A stretch of 64,000 nt of DNA from Chlorobiota bacterium. Lineage in GTDB: Bacteria > Bacteroidota > Chlorobiia > Chlorobiales > Chlorobiaceae. Positions within the stretch are counted from its first letter, which is position 1; each line of letters opens with the position of its first letter. The stretch lies in the NCBI GenBank assembly GCA_016866305.1, contig VGMX01000005.1:1-64000 (forward strand). Reading direction: 5' to 3'. The notes under the pieces are model-generated. The model did no database searches. It was given only the letters and a program-made list of their open reading frames with translations, and was not told the DNA's origin. Positions 51,561 through 60,332 of this stretch are shown piece by piece. A program made the translations under genes and the position numbers.

Positions 51561-52400
51561 ATGATGCAGATAGGCGATTACCGTTTGTATTCCCTCGACG
51601 TGCAGGATTTCGCGCTCGACGGCGGGGCCATGTTCGGTGTGGTGCCGAAGGTGCTGTGGGAAAAGCTTGCACCAGCGGACAACCTGAACCGCGTCATGCT
51701 CAAAACCCGGTTGCTGCTGATTTCAGGCCATGGACGCAACATTCTCGTCGATACCGGCATGGGTACGGCATGGAGCGAGAAACTGCGCACCATCCATGCG
51801 CTTTCGGAGTTCAGGCTCGAGTCCGCCTTGCAGGCCCACGGGCTCACTGTGCAGGATATCACCGATATCATTTACACCCATCTGCATTTCGACCATGTCG
51901 GAGGCGCTTTCATGCCGGCAGGAGATCGGCTCGAACCGGTTTTTCCTGCAGCCCGGCACTTTGTACAGAAAGAGAACCTCCTGTCGGCCAAGCATCCAAA
52001 CCAGAAAGAGAAGGTCAGCTACTCGGCGGCTTTCGTCGATGCGTTCGCAAACCTCTCCCGTGTCGAGCTGCTCGACGGGCCTGCCGAACTGTATGCAGGC
52101 ATCGAGGTGTTCGTCAGTAACGGGCACACAAAGGGTCAGCAGCTCGTGCGCGTGAGCGACGCAAGCCTTTCGCTTGTGCACGGCGCGGATCTCGTCCCCT
52201 CCTCGGCGCACCTTCCGCTTCCCTGGGTGATGGGCTTTGATATCGAACCGCTCACGGTGATCGACGAGAAAACCGCCCTGCTCGAACAGATGCTTGAAAA
52301 GAGCGAGATGCTCTTTTTCGGCCACGACCCCTTCAACGAGGCAGCAACGCTCAAGCGGGGCGAAAAAGGCATCATGGTTGATTCCTTCATTACCCTGTAA
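51561..52400 (+). CDS. MBL-fold metallo-hydrolase
   Basis: Protein of 279 residues with the metal-binding HLHFDHVGG (HxHxDH, about 104-112). Further ligands are the His of SNGHTKGQQ, an Asp in HGADLVPS and FGHDPF near the C-terminus. The layout resembles quorum-quenching lactonase or RNase-Z-like hydrolases of the AttM/AhlA type; the substrate is unknown. Candidate starts are ATG 51552, 51561 and 51564. The open frame extends to 51351 but that part is not domain-like. Confidence 0.85.
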   Translation: MMQIGDYRLYSLDVQDFALDGGAMFGVVPKVLWEKLAPADNLNRVMLKTRLLLISGHGRNILVDTGMGTAWSEKLRTIHALSEFRLESALQAHGLTVQDITDIIYTHLHFDHVGGAFMPAGDRLEPVFPAARHFVQKENLLSAKHPNQKEKVSYSAAFVDAFANLSRVELLDGPAELYAGIEVFVSNGHTKGQQLVRVSDASLSLVHGADLVPSSAHLPLPWVMGFDIEPLTVIDEKTALLEQMLEKSEMLFFGHDPFNEAATLKRGEKGIMVDSFITL

Positions 52401-52412
52401 CCTGCCGGGAAG

Positions 52413-53243
52413 ATGCCGTCCGAACTGTCTCAGGAGCTTGTCATGCCTTTCAGGGAAAAGGTGTTCGCCTTCTACCGCCTCAACCGTCGTTCATTTCCCT
52501 GGAGGGAAACCTGTGACCGGTACGCCGTCATGGTGAGCGAAATCATGCTGCAGCAGACCCGGGCCGAACGGGTGGTGCCGAAATTCACGGCGTGGATGGA
52601 GCGATTTCCCGAAGCGGCATCCCTTGCCTCCGCTTCGCTTCGTGATGTCCTCGCGCTCTGGAGCGGACTTGGCTACAACTCCCGATGCATGAGGTTGCAG
52701 ACCTGCGCGCGCATGGTTGTGGATCGGTTCGGCGGCGTGGTGCCCGCAACTCCCGTGGAGCTGAAACGCCTTCCCGGCATCGGCGACTACACCTGCCGAT
52801 CCATTCCCGTCTTTGCCGACAATCTCGATGTTGCTGCCGTCGATACGAACATCCGGCGCATCATCATGCATGAATTCATGCTGCCCTCAGAAACTCCGAA
52901 GCAGGAGATACAGGCTCTGGCGGAACAGCTCCTGCCGGAAGGCCGCAGCCGGGAGTGGCACAATGCACTCATGGACTACGGTTCGCTCTGGCTGACCAGT
53001 CGTGCGACCGGCGTCCGTTCGCTCACGAAACAGTCGAAATTCCCTGGATCCCGGCGCTGGTACCGGGGGAGGCTGCTGAAGGAGCTTCTTGCAGCAGGCC
53101 AGGTTTCTTTCGAAGAGCTGGAAGTGAAGTACGGCGAATGTCCCTGGGGGGTTCAGGAGATCGTCGGAGGGCTTGTTCGCGAAGGGCTTGTGGAGGAAGG
53201 AGAGAGCGGGAACGGACGGATGCTTTGGATCAGGGAGCGGTAG
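52413..53243 (+). CDS. MutY-like A/G-specific DNA glycosylase without Fe-S cluster
   Basis: HhH-GPD base-excision glycosylase of 276 residues. FPWRETCDRYAVMVSEIMLQQTRAERV-type sequence (about 28-53) includes the MutY catalytic Glu. The helix-hairpin-helix LKRLPGIGDYT (about 117-127) is followed by AAVDTNIRRI with the catalytic Asp. After LMDYGSLWL the four Fe-S cysteines of MutY are absent. The C-terminal NUDIX-like 8-oxoG-recognition domain is also missing; a small winged-helix-like tail replaces it. Start ATG 52413 or 52443. Confidence 0.82.
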   Translation: MPSELSQELVMPFREKVFAFYRLNRRSFPWRETCDRYAVMVSEIMLQQTRAERVVPKFTAWMERFPEAASLASASLRDVLALWSGLGYNSRCMRLQTCARMVVDRFGGVVPATPVELKRLPGIGDYTCRSIPVFADNLDVAAVDTNIRRIIMHEFMLPSETPKQEIQALAEQLLPEGRSREWHNALMDYGSLWLTSRATGVRSLTKQSKFPGSRRWYRGRLLKELLAAGQVSFEELEVKYGECPWGVQEIVGGLVREGLVEEGESGNGRMLWIRER

Positions 53244-53273
53244 GCGGGTCGGGGATTCTCTGCCGCCCGAAAC

Positions 53274-53804
53274 TCACGGTTTCCGGTTCAGGCAGTGAAT
53301 CCCATTTTTCTCGGCCAGCCAGTAAGCGCATTCCGAGGGAATCGAAGCGCATATTTCCAGATACGAGCCTGACACCTTCGAAATGATGAGCGGGTATCTG
53401 GAGCTTTTTTCCAGGCTTTTGCGGGCATCTTCGACTCCGGCTTTTCTTGCCCGCTGCTGCCTGATCATCTCCTGCGCGAGATTGTCCAGAAACACCGATT
53501 CAGTGAAGACCGATCCGGGATGAAGTGTCCGGCACACCCTTTCGCCGATCGCGATGCTTCGTGCGTTCCGGATGTATTCCATTGCCTGGTCGAGTGTAAG
53601 GAGCTGGGGCTCGAACTTGCCGATTTTCCTGAGAAGAAGTTTTTTTTGCCTCTCCAGGCCGGACTTCGGTTCCGGCGCATCGAACAGGTCCAGTATCTTC
53701 CGGATGCTTTCGAGTATGCTGCCGTCCCTGTAGTTTTTAATGGTTGCCATGATCGTGTCAAAAGGTTGGTGCATCGGCAGGCGAAGCCCGGGGTTTCCGT
53801 TCAT
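53274..53804 (-). CDS. Hypothetical protein
   Basis: Protein of 176 residues with no signal peptide or membrane segment, mainly helical (SILESIRKILDLFDAPEPKSGLERQKKLLLRKI...DQAMEYIRNARSIAIGERV). ATG at 53804 is chosen because AGGAG lies four bases upstream. A second ATG at 53750 is possible. The frame extends to 53972 without support. Not recognised. It is convergent with the glycosylase gene (30 bp gap). Confidence 0.65.
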   Translation of the reverse strand: MNGNPGLRLPMHQPFDTIMATIKNYRDGSILESIRKILDLFDAPEPKSGLERQKKLLLRKIGKFEPQLLTLDQAMEYIRNARSIAIGERVCRTLHPGSVFTESVFLDNLAQEMIRQQRARKAGVEDARKSLEKSSRYPLIISKVSGSYLEICASIPSECAYWLAEKNGIHCLNRKP

Positions 53805-53829
53805 CGGCTCCTTTCGCCCGAAGATGCAC

Positions 53830-54120
53830 GGACAAGCGCATCTCGTTTGTTTCTTCCGGGAGCGGAAAGGAAGAGATCGGGAATCCGTTGCACGGCAGGG
53901 TATCCGGGGCGATCGGTGTCCATTAGCGCGTGCTGCAACGCAAGCCGAACCGCCGGATATCTCCCGATTCATGTCGCCAGGCAGAAACGCTGTCCTTCCG
54001 GCGTTCTTCGGCGTGTTTTCGTTCGCTGAAATCCGGGAAACATCCGGTTTTCTGCAGGATCGAGGCTATGGCGGAGGCATCGGAGCCAACGGCTTTTCGA
54101 ATGCTTTTCTCCTCCTCCAT
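53830..54120 (-). pseudogene. GNAT acetyltransferase relic
   Basis: The minus strand begins MEEEKSIRKAVGSDASAIASILQKTGCFPDFSE, which looks like the start of a GNAT N-acetyltransferase. It soon loses similarity and stops. A second frame nearby (about 53900-53830) reads GYPAVQRIPDLFLSAPG, similar to the beta-4/beta-5 region of the same family (GYxAVHWxPxLxLxGPEG). The acetyl-CoA-binding motif A is missing. Best explained as a truncated, frameshifted remnant. Confidence 0.42.
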
Positions 54121-54265
54121 TCCGTGCGGGTTTTATCCCTTTCCTGAACAGAGAATGGGTTTTGATGTAAAATAGTAAAAATAGAGAAGATTTTCAAGCG
54201 TTACCGGCCTGTTTCTGCTTGAGGCGGGTGCAGGAGGGGGAAGCGGGGGGATTGCCGGCAAGCAG

Positions 54266-56098
54266 TTACTCGGTGTTGTATACCATGTTCAGGGCGTTGT
54301 ACACCTTGTCAATCTCCTGAACGTACTTTTCGGTGATGGCTTTTCGTTTCAGCTTCAGGGTTGGCGTCATGTCTCCTTTCTCCACGCTGAACGCTTCGTC
54401 GATCAGGAGGAACTTGCGCACTTTCTCGTGCGTGGCGAGCTGCCGCGAGATGGTTCGCATGAGCTTTTCATAGATCTGATGAACAGCCTTGTTCTCGATC
54501 AGTTCCTTGTTGGAATTTGCCGCAATCGAGTTCTGGGCGGCAAACTCCGCGAGTTTGGCGAAATCGGGCACGATGACCGCGATGAGGAAGGGGCGTTTTT
54601 CACCGATCACGATCACCTGATCCACGAACGGGCTGTCCGCAATCAGGTTCTCGATCGGCTGGGGTGCGATGTTCTTGCCGCCGGAGGTGACGATGATGTG
54701 CTTTTTCCGGTCGGTGATCTTCAGGTAACCGTCCGGGTCGATCACTCCGATGTCCCCGCTGTAAAACCAGCCATCCCTGATCACCTCGTTTGTAGCGGTT
54801 TCGTCCTGCCAGTATCCCTTCATGATGTTGGGGCCTTTCAGCAGGATCTCGCCGTCTTCGGCAATCTTTACCTCAACGTTCGCCACTGCCGGGCCGACCG
54901 TGCCGAACTTGATCTTTTCAGGCCGGTTCACGTTGGTGACCGGTGAGGTTTCCGTCAGGCCGAACCCTTCGAGAATAGGGATCTCAAGTGCCTGGAAGAA
55001 TTCGCCTATTTTCTGCGGCAGGGCGGCACCGCCTGAAACGAAGTAGCGGAGTCTTCCGCCGAACTTCTTGCGGATCTTGTGGTACACCAGTTTGTCCGCC
55101 AGGTTATGCTGAACGGCAAGCGGCATCGATACCCGGTTTTTCTCGTTCATCTGCCGGTGGTACTCCTCGCCGGTTTTGATGGCCCAGTGAAAAATTTTCT
55201 TCTTCACGGCGCTTTCGTTGCCGATCTGCTTGAGCATGTTGGTCTTCATCCGGTCGAAAAGCCTCGGCACGGTGAAGATGATGGTGGGTTTGGCCTCGGT
55301 GATGTTGAGCGATATGGTTTCGATGCTTTCGGCCAGGTAGATGGAGGCTCCGCATGAAAAGAGCAGGTAATATCCTCCGGTACGCTCATAGGCGTGCGAG
55401 AGCGGCAGGAACGAAAGACTGCAGTCGGTTTCGTCGAGCCGGATGACCGTCGAGCAGGATTTCACGTTTTCGCAGAGGTTCCGGTGCGAGAGCATCACGC
55501 CTTTGGGCAGGCCTGTCGTGCCTGATGTGTAGATGATGGTTGCGGTATCTTCGGGCTCCACCTTGATGCCGTCGAGAATCCAGGGTTTGTCCTCGAGGAT
55601 TTTCTTGCCGGTCTTTTTTGCATGGTTAAGGTCGATCACGTCCTCGATGGGCTCTTCGAGCCTGTTCAGCACGATCACGAGGCCGAGATCCGGCAGGTTC
55701 TGCCAGATGGAGAGAATCTTTCCGAGCTGCAGCATGTTGGAAACCACGATGCCTTTGGCACTGCAGTTCTTCAGGATGTATTCGATCTGGTTCGGGGGCA
55801 GCGACGGATAGAGGGGCACGTCGATCGCGCCGATGGTGAGGATCGCCATGTCGGAAAGGTACCATCCGGGCCGGTTTTCGGAGAGAATGGCCACACGGTC
55901 CTGCGGCCCTATGCCGTTTTCCCTGAGAAAGGCCGAAAACGCATGCACATCCTTTTCCAGCGATTCGTAGGGGATCGGTTCATAGACGCCGTTGATTTTG
56001 CGGGCGATGGGGAATTTATCCTTTTTGCCCCGGTAATGGCTGAAAACGGAAGAGAAGAGCTCGGGCAGGGTATGAAATTCAGGATTGATGAGTCCCAT
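54266..56098 (-). CDS. Long-chain fatty acid-CoA ligase (AMP-dependent)
   Basis: Adenylate-forming enzyme of 610 residues of the FadD15/ACSL type. The P-loop motif [21 protein letters not shown] (about 188-208), [10 protein letters not shown] (about 379-388) and the hinge motif [25 protein letters not shown] (about 442-466) are intact. It activates long-chain fatty acids for lipid recycling. Monocistronic between the GNAT relic and the divergent sugar cluster. Confidence 0.92.
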   Translation of the reverse strand: MGLINPEFHTLPELFSSVFSHYRGKKDKFPIARKINGVYEPIPYESLEKDVHAFSAFLRENGIGPQDRVAILSENRPGWYLSDMAILTIGAIDVPLYPSLPPNQIEYILKNCSAKGIVVSNMLQLGKILSIWQNLPDLGLVIVLNRLEEPIEDVIDLNHAKKTGKKILEDKPWILDGIKVEPEDTATIIYTSGTTGLPKGVMLSHRNLCENVKSCSTVIRLDETDCSLSFLPLSHAYERTGGYYLLFSCGASIYLAESIETISLNITEAKPTIIFTVPRLFDRMKTNMLKQIGNESAVKKKIFHWAIKTGEEYHRQMNEKNRVSMPLAVQHNLADKLVYHKIRKKFGGRLRYFVSGGAALPQKIGEFFQALEIPILEGFGLTETSPVTNVNRPEKIKFGTVGPAVANVEVKIAEDGEILLKGPNIMKGYWQDETATNEVIRDGWFYSGDIGVIDPDGYLKITDRKKHIIVTSGGKNIAPQPIENLIADSPFVDQVIVIGEKRPFLIAVIVPDFAKLAEFAAQNSIAANSNKELIENKAVHQIYEKLMRTISRQLATHEKVRKFLLIDEAFSVEKGDMTPTLKLKRKAITEKYVQEIDKVYNALNMVYNTE

Positions 56099-56312
56099 AG
56101 AGCGCAGGTGTTTATCTTAAGGATGTGAGTATTGAAAAGAACAATACAGAAGCTCCCGTTCGGCGCGACGGAGCGGCGGAATTTCCGGCCCGGCGCCCGG
56201 TGGAGCAGGAAGGTTGCAAGCGATTAAAAAAATAATTAACAATACAATATTATCTTTGCAAAGAGCGTCTGGTACTTTATGGTATCTTTTATGTCTGTTT
56301 TTTACCGGTTTT

Positions 56313-57374
56313 ATGCAGTCAGCGAAAAAAAAGAGTGATAATCTGCCGGGATATGCCGGCCTTCTGTTTGGCCTTGTTCTCATCATCTACCTTTTCAGCC
56401 GGATTGACCTTGCCGGTGCAATCGGGAGGATCACTTCGATAGGGGTATCCTCGGTGCTCATTCTCCTGCCTTTCATGGTGCTGCATGTGGTCGAGACCTT
56501 CGCGTGGATAAAGGTTTTCCCGCCGGGTATTCCGGCAATTCCGTTTTTTCCCCTGCTGAGAATACAGCTTATCGCCGAAACCGTTTCCATGACGCTGCCG
56601 GCGGGAGTTGCGGTCGGCGAACCGCTCAGGCCCTATCTCTGCAAGCGTTTTATCAATCTGCCGGTACCGGAATCGGTGGCCAGCGTCGCGGTTCGCAAGC
56701 TTATGCTCGGCGCCGCACAGGGACTCTATACCCTCTTCGGGGCGCTTGCGGGCTACGGCTTCCTGCAGGCTGTTTCCAGCCGGATCATCGGGTTCGGGGG
56801 ACTCGGTATGATGATGGTTGTCAGCGGCCTGGCGGTTTTTCTGCTTTTCATGCTGTTTCTTCTGCTGCTCCTGAACGGAAAGGTTGCCCGGCAGCTCCAT
56901 ACGTTTCTGATGCTTGTGCCGTTCAGGAAGGTCAAGGCGTGGCTGCTGGAAAAGGAATCGGGTTTTCTCGACACCGACCACGCACTTGGCAGCTACAGGG
57001 GTTCGCCCTCCGGAGGACGCTTTCTGGCGATGAGTTACTACGTGCTTGCGTGGTTCATGCTTACGGCCGAGAGTTATATTATATTGCATCTTCTGGGGGT
57101 CGAGATCTCATTTTACCGGATTTTCGCAATCGACATCGCCCTTGCCATGCTCCGTTCGCTGTTTTTCTTCATTCCTTCCGGGCTTGGCGTGCAGGATCTC
57201 GGCTATCTGGTTTTTTTTCAGGCGATCGGCATGCATGATTTTTCGGCGACCGGTGCGGCATTTGTGCTGTTGAGGCGGTTCAAGGAGGTGCTCTGGTATG
57301 CTGCCGGTTACGGCGTCATGTTTCTGTCGGGGGTCCACCTCAAGGATGCGGAACGTATCAGCGGCAGTGAGTGA
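56313..57374 (+). CDS. Flippase-like membrane protein (UPF0104/LPG-synthase TM domain family)
   Basis: Protein of about 353 residues with eight or more helices. LPAGVAVGEPLRPYLCKR (about 93-110) and FFIPSGLGVQDLGYLVFF (about 285-302) are hallmarks of the lysylphosphatidylglycerol synthase TM region family, often found with polysaccharide or glycolipid genes. ATG at 56313 is preferred; a TTG at 56214 would add 33 residues. The stop overlaps the next start (TGATGA). Confidence 0.8.
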   Translation: MQSAKKKSDNLPGYAGLLFGLVLIIYLFSRIDLAGAIGRITSIGVSSVLILLPFMVLHVVETFAWIKVFPPGIPAIPFFPLLRIQLIAETVSMTLPAGVAVGEPLRPYLCKRFINLPVPESVASVAVRKLMLGAAQGLYTLFGALAGYGFLQAVSSRIIGFGGLGMMMVVSGLAVFLLFMLFLLLLLNGKVARQLHTFLMLVPFRKVKAWLLEKESGFLDTDHALGSYRGSPSGGRFLAMSYYVLAWFMLTAESYIILHLLGVEISFYRIFAIDIALAMLRSLFFFIPSGLGVQDLGYLVFFQAIGMHDFSATGAAFVLLRRFKEVLWYAAGYGVMFLSGVHLKDAERISGSE

Positions 57375-58330
57375 TGAAGAAGAAGATTCTCTTTATCTGC
57401 GGTTCGATGAACCAGACCACCCAGATGCACCAGATTTCGGGATGGCTGGGCGATTACGATCGGTATTTTTCCCCGTTTTTCAGCGACGGACTGCTTGGCC
57501 TGGCCAGCGGCATGGGGTTGCTCGAATTCACCATACTTGGCAAAAAACGCTCCAGCAGGGCGCTTCAGTACCTGCTCGACCATGACCTGCAGCTCGACAT
57601 TGGAGGTATGGCCCGCGACTACGATCTGGTGGTTACCTGTACCGACCTGATCGTGCCCAAAGAGATCCGCCGCAGGAAGATCGTACTGGTGCAGGAGGGA
57701 ATGACTGAACCGGAAACCGTGCTTTTCCATCTCGCACGGAACTTCCGCTGGGTGCCGCGCTGGGTGGCCGGTACGGCCACGACAGGCCTCAGCGATGCGT
57801 ACGAAAAGTTCTGCGTAGCCAGCGAAGGGTACCGTGACCTGTTCATCCGCAAAGGGGTCAACGCCGAAAAACTGGTGGTGACCAGCATACCGAATTTCGA
57901 CAATTGCGAGCGATACCTGCGGAATTCGTTCGAGCACCGGGACTTCGTGCTGGTCTGCACCTCCGACAACCGCGAAACCTTTATTTACGAGAATCGGCGC
58001 CGGAACATCGAGAAGTATCTCGATATGTCCGGGGGGCATCAGCTCATCTTCAAGCTTCATCCCAACGAGAACGCCCGGAGAGCCGTGCGCGAAATCAGTA
58101 CCCTGGCTCCCGGCAGCCTCGTGTTCACCGAAGGCAGGACCGAGGAGATGATCGCAAACTCCCGCATGCTGATCGCACAGTTTTCTTCCACCATTTTCGT
58201 GGGGTCGGCTCTCAACAAGACCGTGCACTGCAGCCTGACGCCCGAAGAGCTCAGGGCGCTCACACCGCTGCAGAACAAGTCGGCAGCCCGACGGATTGCC
58301 GATGTGTGCCGTAACGTTATCGACGGATAG
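57374..58330 (+). CDS. Unknown protein, GT-B / CDP-glycerol-transferase-like
   Basis: Protein of 318 residues. It starts [21 protein letters not shown], resembling the N-terminal Rossmann domain of GT-B transferases or sugar epimerases. A second domain contains FKLHPNEN (about 229-236) and [15 protein letters not shown] (about 270-284), reminiscent of the HPN...SS motifs of CDP-glycerol/teichoic-acid-type transferases. ATG overlaps the previous stop and the next gene follows by 8 bp, so it is part of the sugar cluster and may transfer the product. Assignment tentative. Confidence 0.6.
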   Translation: MKKKILFICGSMNQTTQMHQISGWLGDYDRYFSPFFSDGLLGLASGMGLLEFTILGKKRSSRALQYLLDHDLQLDIGGMARDYDLVVTCTDLIVPKEIRRRKIVLVQEGMTEPETVLFHLARNFRWVPRWVAGTATTGLSDAYEKFCVASEGYRDLFIRKGVNAEKLVVTSIPNFDNCERYLRNSFEHRDFVLVCTSDNRETFIYENRRRNIEKYLDMSGGHQLIFKLHPNENARRAVREISTLAPGSLVFTEGRTEEMIANSRMLIAQFSSTIFVGSALNKTVHCSLTPEELRALTPLQNKSAARRIADVCRNVIDG

Positions 58331-58338
58331 GAGCCCCG

Positions 58339-59055
58339 ATGAAGACTGTTGCCATCATTCCCGCACGAGGCGGCTCGAAAGGGCTGCCGGGAAAAAACAT
58401 CCATCCCGTGGCCGGGCGTCCATTGCTTGCCTGGAGCGTGCAGCAGGCCCTCGATTCGGTACGCATCGACCGGGTGTTCGTTTCTACCGACGATCCCGCA
58501 ATTGCCTCGGTCGCAAGGTGCTGCGGAGCCGGGGTGATCGACCGTCCGGCAGGACTCTCCGGCGACAGGGCCACCTCGGAATCCGCATTGCTGCACGCCA
58601 TCGACCGGCTTGAATCGGAACATGGCATCGAGGTCGGCCTTGTGGTGTTCCTGCAGGCAACCTCTCCGCTGCGCAAGCCGGGGGATATCGACCGGGCAAT
58701 CGAGAGGTTCGAGGCCGAAGGTGCCGATTCGCTGATTTCCGTTACCCGCCTCGATGACCTCACGCTGTGGGAAAAGAAGGCTCACGGCTGGGAGAGCGTG
58801 AATTTCGACTGGCGTAACCGAGGCATGCGCCAGGATCGTGCCGAGCAGTATATCGAGAACGGCTCCATCTACCTCGTCACTCCCGAGGTGCTGAAAACTT
58901 CCGGAAACCGGATCGGACGGAGACTCGCCGTCTACGAAATGGAGTTCTGGCAGACGTGGGAGATTGACACGCTTGAAGAAATCGATTTAATTGAGTATTA
59001 CCTGTTCAAGAAAAACCTGGCGAGCCAGGAATCCGGTCCGGAGAACCCATCATAA
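58339..59055 (+). CDS. CMP-ulosonate synthetase (NeuA-type cytidylyltransferase)
   Basis: Protein of 238 residues. The CTP-binding loop [16 protein letters not shown] (about 6-21) and the downstream [15 protein letters not shown] (about 111-125) are typical of acylneuraminate cytidylyltransferases (NeuA/PseF/LegF branch) rather than KdsB. A C-terminal catalytic-metal region [11 protein letters not shown] is present. It should activate an eight- or nine-carbon acidic sugar as its CMP derivative. No NeuB-type synthase gene is nearby, so the substrate is likely derived from Kdo or made elsewhere. Confidence 0.85.
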   Translation: MKTVAIIPARGGSKGLPGKNIHPVAGRPLLAWSVQQALDSVRIDRVFVSTDDPAIASVARCCGAGVIDRPAGLSGDRATSESALLHAIDRLESEHGIEVGLVVFLQATSPLRKPGDIDRAIERFEAEGADSLISVTRLDDLTLWEKKAHGWESVNFDWRNRGMRQDRAEQYIENGSIYLVTPEVLKTSGNRIGRRLAVYEMEFWQTWEIDTLEEIDLIEYYLFKKNLASQESGPENPS

Positions 59056-59066
59056 TCCATCAGCCC

Positions 59067-60197
59067 ATGCAATTCTTTCTTTCCACCGATCTTCTGATCG
59101 GCGTCAATGAGGCCCTGAACCTGCAGGAGCAGGTACGGCAAGCAGGCATGAAGAAGCCCGGTATCATCTACGATGCAAATCTTTCCTCGAACCTTTATTT
59201 CCAGGATGTGCTCAAGGGGCTTGTCGGCCGTTTCGGTGACTGCGTGGTCTACAGCAACGAGTTCAGGGGAGAGCCCACCTACACCCATCTCGAAAATGTG
59301 GCGGAATTCTTTCGCAGGAACGTGCCGGACGGCATCGTGGCCATCGGGGGCGGCAGCACGCTCGATCTCGGCAAGGGGGTTGCGCTCCTGCTCACCAATC
59401 AGGTGCCCGCACTTTCCCTGAAGGGGTTTCCGGCAGACGTCCGCGATCCGGTGCCGCTCGTCACCGTGCCGTCGCTTCTCGGCAGCGGTGCGGAAATCAG
59501 CTTCAATGCGGTGTTCATCGACGAAGCCGAAGGACGCAAGCTCGGCATCAACAGCCGGAAGAACTTTCCCAGAAAAACCGTGATCGACCCCCAGCTCTCC
59601 ATGACCGCTCCGATGGAGAGCGTGATCGCCTCGGCAATGGACAGCCTTGTGCACTGCGTGGACAGCTTCGGTTCGCAGAAACACACCCCGCTGAGCAGGA
59701 TATTCGCCATCGAAGGGTTCCAGCGCACCTTCTACGCGCTCCAGCAGGGTCAGCTCGACCGCGCGGAGTCGCGCATCGACCTCGCCATCGGCAGCGTCTG
59801 CGGCACCACCGCGCTTATGAACTCCGGCGACGGACCCACCAACGGATTTGCCTACTATCTCGGTGTCAGGCACAAGGTGCCGCACGGGCTTGCCGGCGCC
59901 ATCTTCCTCAAGGAGGTGATGCGCTACAACTTCGACCACGGCTATGAAAAGTATGCCATGCTCAATCCCATGCGCTCCTCTCCCTCGCCGAAGGAGGCTA
60001 CCCAGGAACTGCTCGGGGAGCTGGACGAGCTGTACCGACAGCTTGACATACCGAACCTCGTGCCTTACGGCTACGGCAAGGGAAACGCCGCCGAACTTGC
60101 AAAAAACGTATCGGAAGCCCTCAAGGGATCGTTTGCCGGCAACCCCGTAGCCTTTACCGAGGATTCGGCACGTCAGGTGATCTACAACCTGACCTGA
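59067..60197 (+). CDS. Iron-type alcohol dehydrogenase, KdnB-like (Kdo 8-oxidase candidate)
   Basis: Group III alcohol dehydrogenase of 376 residues with the nucleotide-binding VAIGGGSTLDLGKG (about 91-104). Metal ligands visible are Asp192 and His196 (MDSLVHCVDSF) and His273 (VPHGLAG). The position of the His that is the third His ligand in E. coli FucO (His263) reads Asn259 here. The MDxxxHCVxS block and the neighbouring aminotransferase and cytidylyltransferase genes fit KdnB, which oxidises C8 of Kdo. Substrate not proven. Confidence 0.75.
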   Translation: MQFFLSTDLLIGVNEALNLQEQVRQAGMKKPGIIYDANLSSNLYFQDVLKGLVGRFGDCVVYSNEFRGEPTYTHLENVAEFFRRNVPDGIVAIGGGSTLDLGKGVALLLTNQVPALSLKGFPADVRDPVPLVTVPSLLGSGAEISFNAVFIDEAEGRKLGINSRKNFPRKTVIDPQLSMTAPMESVIASAMDSLVHCVDSFGSQKHTPLSRIFAIEGFQRTFYALQQGQLDRAESRIDLAIGSVCGTTALMNSGDGPTNGFAYYLGVRHKVPHGLAGAIFLKEVMRYNFDHGYEKYAMLNPMRSSPSPKEATQELLGELDELYRQLDIPNLVPYGYGKGNAAELAKNVSEALKGSFAGNPVAFTEDSARQVIYNLT

Positions 60198-60332
60198 CGG
60201 CAATCGGGACCATGACGAAAATTGGAGTGTATAGACAGGTTCACCGGGATTTCCAATATCCTGCAGCGATGTTATCCCACTGCAGAACAGATACAGGCAG
60301 GTTTCCTAACGTAACTCACTAAAACGAAAAAA

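Noticed and set aside
58998-60203. 401-codon minus-strand open frame opposite the alcohol dehydrogenase gene
   Set aside because: Shadow of a high-GC coding region; the opposite frame has convincing motifs.
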